Source: DASRDR01 sp963812945 [NCBI: uncultured Candidatus Rokubacteria bacterium]
Lineage (GTDB): Bacteria > Methylomirabilota > Methylomirabilia > Rokubacteriales
Assembly (NCBI GenBank): GCA_963812945.1
Contig: CAWEXD010000008.1
Coordinates: 3,596,001-3,660,000, forward strand
Direction of reading: 5' to 3'
Length of the DNA stretch: 64,000 bases
Shown here: one piece after another, positions 34,681 through 43,279 of the stretch
How the letters are laid out: every line of letters starts with the position of its first letter
Numbering within the stretch: position 1 is the first letter of the stretch
Notes under the pieces: generated by a model
Database searches by the model: none
Told to the model about the DNA's origin: nothing
The model's input: only the letters and a program-made list of their open reading frames with translations
Program-made: the position numbers and the translations under genes

Positions 34681-35946
34681 TCAGCCCAAGAGCTCCCGGG
34701 GATCGCCGATGCGCCCGGTCACCGCGGCCGCCGCGACGGTGTACGGCGAGCCGAGGTACACGCGGGCACTCGGCGCCCCCATGCGACCCTGGAAATTGCG
34801 CGCCGTCGAGGAGATGCAGACCTCGTCCTCGGCCAAGACCCCCGCCCCGAAGCCGGCGCACGCGCCGCACCCGGTCGGGAGGAGGATCGCCCCGGCGCCG
34901 GTCAGGGCGGCGAGCGTCCCGTCTTCCGCCGCCTGGTGCGTCACGCGCGTCGACGCCGGCGCGACGAGGAGGCGCACCCCCGGCGCCACCTTGCGGCCCC
35001 TCAGCACCTCGGCGGCCATCCGCAGGTCGCTCAGCTTCGCGCCCGTGCAGGCGCCGATGTACGCCTGGTCGATGGCCACCCCCGCATGGGCCGCGACGGG
35101 CGCCGCGTTCTCGGGGCTGTGCGGGGCGGCCACCTGCGGCGGCAGCTCGTCCGCGGCCAGATCGAGCACCCGCTCGTAGGCGGCATCGGCATCGCCGCGC
35201 CAGGTCAGCGCGTCGGGCTGGTCCACCCCGGCCTCGGCGAGCGCGGCCACGGTCACCGCGTCGGGCGCGATGAGCCCGGTCTTCGCGCCGAGCTCGGCGG
35301 ACATGTTGGTCAGGACCAGCCGCTCGGCCATCGGCAGCGCGTCGACCGCGCTGCCGGCGTACTCCACCACCTTGTAGTTCGCCCCGTTGATGCCGATCCG
35401 CGCGCAGAGCGCCAGCATCATGTCCTTGGCCACCACGCCGCGCTCGAGCCGTCCGGACCAGCGGACGAGGACAGTGGGCGGCACGCGGACCCAGATCTCG
35501 CCAGTCACGAGGACGCCCACCATCTCGGTCGCCCCGATCCCGATCATCAGGCAGCCGAAGGCCCCGGCCGTCGTGGCGTGTGAGTCCCCACCCACCGCGA
35601 ACATGCCCGGGCGCACGTAGCCCTGCTCGGACAGCACGATGTGGCAGATCCCCTGCATGTCGTGAAAGCGATCGACGCCGGCGGCCGCCACCCACTTCCG
35701 GGTCGTCCGGAGGATCGCGGCGCTCTCGGCGTCGACGGCGGGCACGTAGTGGTCGGTGACCACCACGACCTTGCTCGGGTCCCAGACGCGCGCGCCGAGC
35801 TGCTCCAGCATGGGCTGGACGCGCCTCGGGCCGCCGGAGTCGTGCATCATGGCGAGGTCGACGCGACAGGTCACGATCTCGCCGGGACGGACCTCCTCAC
35901 GGCCGGCGGCGCGCGCGATGAGCTTTTCGGCGAGCGTGGCGCCCAC
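34681..35946 (-). CDS. leuC: 3-isopropylmalate dehydratase large subunit (aconitase family)
   Basis: The 421-residue GTG-started protein is of the short LeuC/HacA class. Substrate and cluster motifs seen are MMHDSGGP, GGDSHATTAGAFGC, and the three cluster cysteines in GCLMIG, IGACTGAK and PTGCGACAG. With leuD it forms the [4Fe-4S] hydro-lyase. A role in leucine biosynthesis is the default, but the adjacent hydantoinase/Liv catabolic region allows a dedicated catabolic hydro-lyase. Confidence 0.88.
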   Translation of the reverse strand: MGATLAEKLIARAAGREEVRPGEIVTCRVDLAMMHDSGGPRRVQPMLEQLGARVWDPSKVVVVTDHYVPAVDAESAAILRTTRKWVAAAGVDRFHDMQGICHIVLSEQGYVRPGMFAVGGDSHATTAGAFGCLMIGIGATEMVGVLVTGEIWVRVPPTVLVRWSGRLERGVVAKDMMLALCARIGINGANYKVVEYAGSAVDALPMAERLVLTNMSAELGAKTGLIAPDAVTVAALAEAGVDQPDALTWRGDADAAYERVLDLAADELPPQVAAPHSPENAAPVAAHAGVAIDQAYIGACTGAKLSDLRMAAEVLRGRKVAPGVRLLVAPASTRVTHQAAEDGTLAALTGAGAILLPTGCGACAGFGAGVLAEDEVCISSTARNFQGRMGAPSARVYLGSPYTVAAAAVTGRIGDPRELLG

Positions 35947-36116
35947 GGTCTACGCCACCCGCGCGATCATTCGCCCGGCACCGACCACGCGTCCCATGGC
36001 ATCTGCTATACCAATAGGCCATCATGGCGAGGGAGACAAGCCGGTACCGTAGTGAGCGTTGCACTGACCGGACCAGGGGGGCTGCAGATGCTTCGCGCCG
36101 AGCCGGGCGATCCGAC

Positions 36117-37601
36117 ATGACGACCGGGCCCCTCGATCTCGTCATCAAAAACGTCCGGGTCGTCCGGCCCCGCCAGCCGTCGGTGGACCTCCTCGACCTC
36201 GGCGTGCGGGACGGGCGCTTCGCGCGGATCGCGCCCGGCATTCCCGTCGGCGACGCCCGTGAGGTCTTCGACGGGCGCCATCTCCTCGGCTTTCCGGGCG
36301 TCGTGGACGCCCACACGCACGTCGGTATCTACGCCCCCCTGTCGAGCGACGCCGAGAGCGAGAGCAAGGCGGCGGCTTCGGGCGGGGTGACGGCGATGCT
36401 CACCTACTTCCGCACCGGACAGTACTACCTGAACCGCGGCGGCCCGTACGCCGAGTTCTTCCCCGAGGTGCTCCGGCTTTCCGACGGCCACTACTGGGTC
36501 GACTACGGGTACCACCTGGCGCCGATCCAGGCATCCCATGTCGGCGAGATGGAAGCGCTGGCGGTCGAGCACGGGGTGCCGTCGTTCAAGATCTTCATGT
36601 TCTACGGCGACTATGGCCTCCACGGAAAGGCCGACCGCCGCGACCAGCGGAACTTCCTCATGCTCGGCGAGGACGAGCGCTACGACCTCGCCCACTTCGA
36701 ATTCGTCATGCGCGGGGCAGCCGGCGTCCAGGCGCGGCACCCGTCGCTCGCCGACCACGTCAGCGTGAGCCTCCATTGCGAGATCGCCGACATCCTCAAT
36801 GCCTACACGCGGCTCGTCCAGCAGGACCCCTCCCTGACCGGGCTCCGCGCCTACAGCGCCGCGCGGCCTCCGCACTCGGAGGGGCTCGGCGTCTGGATCG
36901 CGGCGTACCTCGCCCACGAGACCGGGTGCCGCAACGTGAACCTCCTCCACCTCTCGTCCCGGAAGGCCCTCGAGGCGGCCTTCGGGATGCGCGCCGCCCT
37001 GCCCCATGTCGACTTCCGGTGCGAGGTCACGGCGGGGCACCTCTTGCTCGACTACGACACCCCGGCCGGCGCGCGAGCCAAGGTGAACCCGCCGATCCGC
37101 TCGCGCGAGGACGTCGAGTTCCTCTGGCAGGCCGTGCTCGACCGGAAGGTCGACTGGGTGGTGAGCGACCACGCCTGCTGCGCCACCGAGACGAAGCTCG
37201 GCCCGGGTCACTCGGAGGACGTGTGGCTCGCCAAGGCCGGCTTCGGCGGCACCGAGTACCTGCTCTCGGGCGTCTTCAGCGAGGGGTCGCGGCGCGGGCT
37301 CTCCCCCGCCCATGTGGCGGAGCTCGTGTCCTGGAACCCGGCGCGGCGGTTCGGCCTCGCGGGCAAGGGCGACATCGCCCCGGGCTACGATGCCGACCTC
37401 GTGCTGCTCGATCCCGCCCGGTCCTTCACGGTGCGGGCCGCCGACTCGCCGTCGGCTCAGGGGTACACGCCCTTCGAGGGCCTGGAGCTCCGCGGCCAGG
37501 TGATGACCACGTTCCTGCGCGGCCAGGTCGTCTACGACCGGGGCGCCGTCGCCGGTCCCGCCCGCGGGCGCTACCTCCGGCGCCCGACGCCGGCGCCCTG
37601 A
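36117..37601 (+). CDS. D-hydantoinase / dihydropyrimidinase-like amidohydrolase
   Basis: The ATG at 36117 gives 494 residues. Metal ligands are visible as DAHTHVG (His66, His68), the carboxylatable Lys158 in SFKIFMFYGDYG, further His in VSLHCE and LLHLSS, and Asp in VVSDHACC. This is the binuclear zinc layout of hydantoinase, dihydropyrimidinase and allantoinase. It probably opens a cyclic amide ring in the cytoplasm. The second Liv importer and a hydantoin-racemase-like gene lie just beyond, which supports that role. Its promoter lies between it and leuC; a TATACC at about 36006 is a weak candidate. Confidence 0.87.
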   Translation: MTTGPLDLVIKNVRVVRPRQPSVDLLDLGVRDGRFARIAPGIPVGDAREVFDGRHLLGFPGVVDAHTHVGIYAPLSSDAESESKAAASGGVTAMLTYFRTGQYYLNRGGPYAEFFPEVLRLSDGHYWVDYGYHLAPIQASHVGEMEALAVEHGVPSFKIFMFYGDYGLHGKADRRDQRNFLMLGEDERYDLAHFEFVMRGAAGVQARHPSLADHVSVSLHCEIADILNAYTRLVQQDPSLTGLRAYSAARPPHSEGLGVWIAAYLAHETGCRNVNLLHLSSRKALEAAFGMRAALPHVDFRCEVTAGHLLLDYDTPAGARAKVNPPIRSREDVEFLWQAVLDRKVDWVVSDHACCATETKLGPGHSEDVWLAKAGFGGTEYLLSGVFSEGSRRGLSPAHVAELVSWNPARRFGLAGKGDIAPGYDADLVLLDPARSFTVRAADSPSAQGYTPFEGLELRGQVMTTFLRGQVVYDRGAVAGPARGRYLRRPTPAP

Positions 37602-37635
37602 GCGGGCTCCCCGGAGGGCGGAGCGCCGCGCCGGG

Positions 37636-38430
37636 TCAGAGGCCGAGGTAGGCTCGGCGCACGTCCTCGCGGGCGGCGAGCGCGGACGCCGATCCCGAGA
37701 GCGCCACCACGCCCTGCTCGAGCACGTACGCGCGCGCGGCCAGGGCCAGGGAGCGGTGGACGTTCTGCTCGACCAGGAGCACCGGCGTGCCGTCCCGGTT
37801 GATGGCCTGGATCACCTCGAAGATCCGGTCGACGACGAGGGGGGCCAGCCCGAGGGACGGCTCGTCGAGCATGAGGAGTCGCGGCATCGCCATCAGGCTC
37901 CGCGCGATCGCGAGCATCTGCTGCTCGCCGCCGGAGAGCGTGCCCGCCACCTGCCGCTGCCGGGCCGCGAGGATGGGGAAGAGCGCTGTGACCCGATCGA
38001 GCGACGCCCGGCGCCGGGCCCGCGCCGCCGGGAGGTAACCGCCCAGGTCGAGGTTCTCGCGGACGGTGAGCGACGGGAAGATCTTGCGGCCCTCGGGCGT
38101 GAGGACGAGACCGCGCGCGACGACCTCGTGGGGCGGCACGCCGTCGAGGCGCGCGCCGTCGAAGTGGATCTCGCCGCCGCCGGGGGCAAGCAGCCCCGCG
38201 ATCGCGCGGAGCATCGTCGTCTTCCCCGCGCCGTTGGCGCCCACGAGAGCCACGATCTCGCCAGGCCGGACCTCCAGGGAGACCCCTCGGAGCACCGGGA
38301 TGTCCCGGTAGCCGGCGCGGAGATCCCGGACGAGTAGCACGGGCGGCGCCGGGGCGGCCACGCCTTCCGGCAGCACGCGCGGGGCGTCGCCCGGCTGCCC
38401 CTCCCGCCGCGCGCCCGCCTCAGCGGCCAT
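37636..38430 (-). CDS. livF: Branched-chain-type ABC transporter ATPase LivF (second importer)
   Basis: The 264-residue ATG-started protein carries Walker A GANGAGKTT, signature LSGGEQQMLAIA, Walker B LLMLDEPSLGL and LLVEQNVH. A 28-residue hydrophilic N-terminal extension precedes the domain. The start overlaps the livG end by 11 bp. It closes the operon binding protein-livH-livM-livG-livF. Confidence 0.93.
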   Translation of the reverse strand: MAAEAGARREGQPGDAPRVLPEGVAAPAPPVLLVRDLRAGYRDIPVLRGVSLEVRPGEIVALVGANGAGKTTMLRAIAGLLAPGGGEIHFDGARLDGVPPHEVVARGLVLTPEGRKIFPSLTVRENLDLGGYLPAARARRRASLDRVTALFPILAARQRQVAGTLSGGEQQMLAIARSLMAMPRLLMLDEPSLGLAPLVVDRIFEVIQAINRDGTPVLLVEQNVHRSLALAARAYVLEQGVVALSGSASALAAREDVRRAYLGL

Positions 38431-39151
38431 CGTGCCCGGCCGAGACCCCGAGGTACGCCTCGATGACCCGGGGGTCTCTCGACACCGCCGCCGGGGTGCC
38501 TTCGGCGATCTTCTCGCCGTGGTCCAGGACGACGATCTTGTCGGAGAGGGCCATGATGGCGCGGAGGAGGTGCTCGATCACCAGGATCGTGAGCCCGCGC
38601 TCCCGGAGCCTCAGGCACAGGTCGATCATTCCGGACACCTCGGTCGTCGTCAGCCCCGACATCACCTCGTCGAGCAGGAGCACGCGCGGTCCGGTCGCGA
38701 GCGCGCGCGCCAGCTCGAGCCGGCGCCGGTCCGACAGCGTGAGCGTGCCCGCCAGCTGGTCGGCGCGCGCTCCCAGCCCGACCAGGTCCAGGGCCTCGCG
38801 GGCGGTCGCCCGCGCCGCCGCCACCTCCCGGCAGCGGGTGAACGCGCCGACGGCCGCGTTGTCGAGAGCGCTGAGCCCGGGAAACGGCTGGACGATCTGG
38901 AACGTGCGGGCGATTCCGAGCCGGCACACCTGGTGCGGCCGGAGCCCGGTGATCGGGCGGCCGTCGAAACGCACCTCCCCGGCCGTCGGATGATGGAACC
39001 CGGTCACGAGGTGGAACAGCGTGGTCTTCCCCGCGCCGTTCGGCCCGATGATCCCGCAGACCTCGCCCGGCTCGACGGCGAGCTCGACCCCGGAGACCGC
39101 GAGAAGCCCGCCGAATCGCTTGGTCAGCCCCCGCACCTCGAGAAGCGGCAC
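38420..39151 (-). CDS. livG: Branched-chain-type ABC transporter ATPase LivG (second importer)
   Basis: The GTG at 39151 was chosen, 8 bp after the livM stop; the frame is open further but overlaps livM. The 243-residue product has Walker A GPNGAGKTT, signature variant LTLSDRRRLELAR, Walker B VLLLDEVMSGL and H-loop LVIEHLLR. The Val in place of Pro after DE is a variant seen in one LivG subgroup. It partners LivF. Confidence 0.92.
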   Translation of the reverse strand: MPLLEVRGLTKRFGGLLAVSGVELAVEPGEVCGIIGPNGAGKTTLFHLVTGFHHPTAGEVRFDGRPITGLRPHQVCRLGIARTFQIVQPFPGLSALDNAAVGAFTRCREVAAARATAREALDLVGLGARADQLAGTLTLSDRRRLELARALATGPRVLLLDEVMSGLTTTEVSGMIDLCLRLRERGLTILVIEHLLRAIMALSDKIVVLDHGEKIAEGTPAAVSRDPRVIEAYLGVSAGHDGR

Positions 39152-39159
39152 GTCGTGGC

Positions 39160-40122
39160 TCAGACCTGCCGGGGTCGCCAGGACCGGCGCGCCCGGCGCC
39201 ACGCGCCGACGAGCCCACCCGGAAGGAACGTGATCACGACGACCAGGAGCGCGCCGTACACCATCACGTCGACGCCGGGGCGCCCCCGGATCAGCGCCCG
39301 CGTCAGCTCGGACAGGGGCGTGAGGACGACCGACCCGAGGAGAGGCCCGAGGAGCGTCCCCGGCCCGCCCACGATCGGGCGGAGGAGGATCTCGACCGAC
39401 ACCGACGGGCCGAACACCAGGCCGGGGTCGATGAAGGTGAAGTACTGCGCGTAGAACGTGCCCCCGACGGCGGTCAGGAACGCCGACACGGCCATCGCGA
39501 CGAGCTTCGCCCGCATCGTGTCGACGCCGGATGCCTCCGCCGCGTCCTCGTTCTCGCGGATGGCGGCCAAGAGGTAGCCCAGACGCGACCGCTCGATCGC
39601 CCGGACGAGCGCGAGAGCGCCCACGACGAGCGCGAGCGCCACGTAGTAGTAGGGCAGCTTCTCGCGAAACTGGAGGCGCCAGAGGGAGTCGCCCGTCTTC
39701 GAGAGCGGCATGAGGATGCCCATCGGGCCTCCGATGGCCATCCAGTTCACGGCGATGAGCCGCAGCATCTCCGCGAAGGCGAGCGTCACCAGGGCGAAGT
39801 AGGGGCCCCGGAGCCCGTAGCGGAACGACAGGTACCCGGCGAAGCACCCGAAGGCGGCCGCCAGGATTCCCCCTGCCAGGAGCCCGAGCCACGGGCTCAC
39901 GCCGAGCCGCACCAGGAGGAGCGTCGACGTGTAGGCGCCGATCCCGAAGAACGCGGCGTGGCCGAAGGAGAACTGTCCCGCGTATCCGCCCAGCACGTTC
40001 CAGGCCGTGCCGAGGTACGCGAAGAACAGGACCAGCACGAGCGTGTGGACGGCGTAGGGCGACAGGAACGGGGGCACCGCGAGCAGCAGCGCCGCCGCGA
40101 GCGCCGCCGCGAGGCTAGTCAC
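39160..40122 (-). CDS. livM: Branched-chain-type ABC transporter permease LivM (second importer)
   Basis: The GTG at 40122 overlaps the livH stop by 8 bp; a TTG at 40134 is an alternative. About 320 residues with eight or more helices, including AWNVLGGYAGQFSFGHAAFFGIGAY and the coupling loop AIRENEDAAEASGVDTMRAKL. Not fused to its ATPase, unlike the first importer in this window. Confidence 0.92.
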   Translation of the reverse strand: MTSLAAALAAALLLAVPPFLSPYAVHTLVLVLFFAYLGTAWNVLGGYAGQFSFGHAAFFGIGAYTSTLLLVRLGVSPWLGLLAGGILAAAFGCFAGYLSFRYGLRGPYFALVTLAFAEMLRLIAVNWMAIGGPMGILMPLSKTGDSLWRLQFREKLPYYYVALALVVGALALVRAIERSRLGYLLAAIRENEDAAEASGVDTMRAKLVAMAVSAFLTAVGGTFYAQYFTFIDPGLVFGPSVSVEILLRPIVGGPGTLLGPLLGSVVLTPLSELTRALIRGRPGVDVMVYGALLVVVITFLPGGLVGAWRRARRSWRPRQV

Positions 40123-40984
40123 GGGCGCGGCCAAGAAGACCGTTCGGCCGGAACAGCAGCACCAGGACGAAGAGCGCGAAGATCGGGAGCTGCTTGAGCG
40201 AGCCCGGCATGACCGCGGCGCCGATCGATTCCGCCAGCCCGATCACGAAGCCGCCCAGAAGGGCGCCGAGGAAGCTCCCCATGCCGCCGAGGACCACGAT
40301 CACGAACGCCAGGATGTTGAACACGTCCCCGACGTCCGGCGCGACGTAGAGGAACGGGGTCACGAGGCTCCCGGCCACCGCGACCAGCGCCGCGCCCAGC
40401 CCGAACGCGAGGGAGTCGAGCCGGCGGACGTCGATCCCCATCAGGAGGGCGCCCTCGCGCTCCTCGGCCGCGGCCCGGATGGCCTTGCCGGTGTCCGTGT
40501 AGCGGAGGAAGAGCCAGAGGAGGACGGCGAGGGCGACGGAGGCCAGGAACGCCACGAGCCGTGGCACGTTCACGACCGCCTCGCCGAGCAGGATCGGCGG
40601 CAGCCGGTAGGCGAGCTGGAGGCTTCGCGGATCCGCCCGGAACGCGGCGAGCGCCGCATTCTCCAGGAACAGCGCCAGCCCGAGCGTCAGGAGGAGCTGG
40701 TTCGACTCCGGCGCGCCCCGGTTCGGCGCGATGACGAGGCGCTCGATCAGGATGCCGGCCAGGAAGAAGGCCGGCCCCACGATGACGACCGACACGTAGG
40801 GGTCGACGCCCGCGAGGCTCCACAGAAAGAACGTCGCGTACATGCCGAGCATCATCAGCGTGCCGTGCGCGAAGTTGATGATGCGCAGCACGCCGAACAC
40901 GAGGGTGAGCCCGAGCGCGACCAGCGCGTAGACGCCTCCGATGAGCACCCCGGAGACGGTGGCCTGCCAGAGAAGCGTGGTCAC
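40115..40984 (-). CDS. livH: Branched-chain-type ABC transporter permease LivH (second importer)
   Basis: The 289-residue GTG-started protein has SGVLIGGVYALVALGLTLVFG, RIINFAHGTLMMLGMY and the coupling loop RAAAEEREGALLMGIDVRRL. It follows the binding-protein gene by 73 bp in the same operon. Confidence 0.93.
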   Translation of the reverse strand: MTTLLWQATVSGVLIGGVYALVALGLTLVFGVLRIINFAHGTLMMLGMYATFFLWSLAGVDPYVSVVIVGPAFFLAGILIERLVIAPNRGAPESNQLLLTLGLALFLENAALAAFRADPRSLQLAYRLPPILLGEAVVNVPRLVAFLASVALAVLLWLFLRYTDTGKAIRAAAEEREGALLMGIDVRRLDSLAFGLGAALVAVAGSLVTPFLYVAPDVGDVFNILAFVIVVLGGMGSFLGALLGGFVIGLAESIGAAVMPGSLKQLPIFALFVLVLLFRPNGLLGRARD

Positions 40985-41057
40985 GACGGCGTGCCCGGGC
41001 GCCGCCGGCCGCGGCCGCCCGGAGCCGGGAGCCCGGGCGGCCGCAAGCCGGCGCCGG

Positions 41058-42293
41058 TCAGCGCGACCAGCGAGGAACGGGGAAGACGGCCTTGGCCTCG
41101 GCGAACTGCGCGGGGCCGACGACCACGGTCTTGCCGCCCTGGTTCTGGAGGAGGGCGGACTGGGCGTTGGCGTTCTCGCCGGTCTTGTCGAACTGGATCG
41201 GCCCCTGGGGCAGGATGTGGTCGGCGAGGTTCGTCGCCGCCAGCGCCTCCCGGACCTTGGCCCGGTCGGCGTTGCCGGCCCGCTCGAGCGCGTCCCGGAG
41301 GACCATCGTCGCGCTGTACGCCTGGACGGAGTGCGAGGACATCGGCGCGCTGAAGCGCTTCTGGTAGGCCTCCATCACCCGCTTCGCCCGTTCACTCTTC
41401 GGGTTGTGCCAGTAGTTGCCGTCCAGGATCAGGTCGGAGAGCTCGCGCTGGTCGGCGAGAAACTTCGGGTTGGAGAACCCGCCGTTCGAGATCCCCATGA
41501 CGGCCTTGGCCTCGAGGCGGACTTCCGTGGCGGTCCGGGCGATCAGGAGCGCGTCGCCGAAGTAGCCGGTCACGATCACCACGTCGGCCTTGGCGGCCTT
41601 GATCTTGGTCACCTCGGTGGTGACGTCGGCCGTCCGGAGGCTGTAGGGCACCCGGAGGGCGAGCTCCATCCCGACGTTCTTCGCGTGCCGCTCGACATGG
41701 CCGGCGACGGTCGTCCCGAAGAGCCCGTCCTCGTGCATCATCGCGAGCGTCTTGATCGGGGTGCCGGTCGCGCGCCCGAGGTCGGCGAGGTGGTCGAGGC
41801 TCTTCGTGGTCATCGCGCGCGCGTTCGGCTGCACGCGGAACGTGTACTCGAAGCCGCGCTCGGTGATGTTGTCGGCCACCGCCACGGTGATGATGAACGG
41901 GGTCTTCTCCTTCTCGGCGAGCTGGGAGATGTTGTACGCGACCGGGCTCTGGTACGGGCCGAGCACCGCCACGACGCCCTCCCGGATCAGCCGCTCCGCC
42001 TCGGCGGTCCCGACCTCGGGCTTGCCCTGACTGTCCCCGCCGGAGAGCGCGAGCCGGGCCCCGCCCTGCGACTTGATCCCGCCGGCGGCGTTGATCTCCT
42101 CGACGGCGAGCGTCATGCCGTTCACCACGAGCCCGCCGTCGAACGCGAGCGGGCCGGACAGCGGATGGACGTGACCCACCTTGATCTCGCGGGCCTGGGC
42201 GCGCAGCACGGCCGGAAAGCCAAGCACCGCGGCGCCGGCGACGCCAGCGCCCCGGACAAAGCTGCGGCGGGTGACATGGGTGGGTATGTTCAT
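41058..42293 (-). CDS. Branched-chain-type ABC solute-binding protein, Tat signal (second importer)
   Basis: The ATG at 42293 has a strong AAAGGAGGAGGAT ribosome site. The 411-residue product starts with a twin-arginine signal (TRRSFVRGAGVAGAAVLG). The type I fold follows: KVGHVHPLSGPLAFDG, and VVAVLGPYQSPVAYNISQLA. Export folded through Tat suggests cytoplasmic folding or cofactor binding, or just lineage habit, as the peptide-type binding protein at 13.9 kb also uses Tat. It heads the livHMGF operon and is divergent from the racemase gene. Confidence 0.93.
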   Translation of the reverse strand: MNIPTHVTRRSFVRGAGVAGAAVLGFPAVLRAQAREIKVGHVHPLSGPLAFDGGLVVNGMTLAVEEINAAGGIKSQGGARLALSGGDSQGKPEVGTAEAERLIREGVVAVLGPYQSPVAYNISQLAEKEKTPFIITVAVADNITERGFEYTFRVQPNARAMTTKSLDHLADLGRATGTPIKTLAMMHEDGLFGTTVAGHVERHAKNVGMELALRVPYSLRTADVTTEVTKIKAAKADVVIVTGYFGDALLIARTATEVRLEAKAVMGISNGGFSNPKFLADQRELSDLILDGNYWHNPKSERAKRVMEAYQKRFSAPMSSHSVQAYSATMVLRDALERAGNADRAKVREALAATNLADHILPQGPIQFDKTGENANAQSALLQNQGGKTVVVGPAQFAEAKAVFPVPRWSR

Positions 42294-42595
42294 GACAGAT
42301 CCTCCTCCTTTGTCGCCTTCGTCGTCCCGTGAGTGCACTCCGGACCGCGCGAGCATCGCCCTAGGGTACCTCAAAGCCGGGCGCCACGACGCGCGCCGGT
42401 GGCCACCGGGCCGGCCGTACCCTCACCGGCCACGCGATCTCCTGACGCCGGCCTGTGGCCGTCCTGCCATCGGACGCGGGGCGCCAGGCGGGGCCGGTCT
42501 ACAATACGCTCCGTCCCCGGACCAGGACGGCCCACGGTAGCCGCGGCGCCGCGACCGGCCGTCGGGCAGCAGTGAGAGCGCGAGAGGAGGACCGC

Positions 42596-43279
42596 GTGAG
42601 CGTCACGGGCGAGCCGTTCCGGGTGCGGGTGGTCTCGCCGCTCGAGGCCACCGAGGCCGATCTTGCCCGCCGCCAGCGCCGGTACGGCGCCCACGCGGGG
42701 CCGGGCACAGAGGTGACGGTCGACAACCTCGCCGGCGGGCCCGCCGCGCTCGACACCTCGGGGGATGTCCTCGAGAGCGCGGCGGCGATCTTCCGCCAGG
42801 CCGCCGGCCTCACCGCCGACCACTGCGACGCCATCCTCATCGACTGCGTGTTCGATCCCGCGGTCGAGGAGCTGCGGGAGGCCACGGGCCTGCCCGTCTT
42901 CGGTCCGACGCGGGCCACTCTCCCGCTCGTCACGCTCGTCGCCAGGCGGTTCTCCATCGTCGCGCGAGCGGAGCGGCAGTGCGAGCTGCTCGCCGAGACG
43001 GTCGCCCGCTACGGGTTCCGTCCCGCCCTCCGCTCGCTGCGCGCCCTGGGGCTCTCCTACGAGGAGGCCAAGCGGCCCGAGACCTTCGAGGCCGCCATGT
43101 GCGAGCAGCTCCTCAGGGTGCGGGAGGACGGCGCGGACGCGGTGATGTTCGGCTCGACCACCATGGCGCTGACCGACCCGATGCGGGAGGCTGCTGGAAA
43201 GCTCCCGCTCTTCATGCCTGGCCTGGTCGCGCTCCGGGTGATGGAGAACCTGTGGAGGGACGGTCTGTGGACTCGCTGA
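42596..43279 (+). CDS. Asp/Glu/hydantoin-racemase-family protein with second catalytic Cys replaced by Ser
   Basis: The GTG at 42596 follows a GAGAGGAGG ribosome site; 227 residues. The first catalytic cysteine is present in DAILIDCVFDP (Cys84). In the second half, where the family has a G-C-(A/T) turn, this protein has MFGSTTMAL (Ser187). Two-cysteine members racemise hydantoins, Asp or Glu; one-cysteine relatives include decarboxylases and maleate isomerase-like enzymes. The change argues against a simple two-base racemase. A TACAAT -10-like box is at 42500-42505 without a clear -35. The 3' end overlaps the next gene by 13 bp. Confidence 0.8.
   Translation: MSVTGEPFRVRVVSPLEATEADLARRQRRYGAHAGPGTEVTVDNLAGGPAALDTSGDVLESAAAIFRQAAGLTADHCDAILIDCVFDPAVEELREATGLPVFGPTRATLPLVTLVARRFSIVARAERQCELLAETVARYGFRPALRSLRALGLSYEEAKRPETFEAAMCEQLLRVREDGADAVMFGSTTMALTDPMREAAGKLPLFMPGLVALRVMENLWRDGLWTR

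Noticed and set aside
42455-42595. Upstream extension of the racemase-like frame
   Set aside because: The internal GTG at 42596 has a strong ribosome site and gives the normal family length; the extension crosses the likely promoter.
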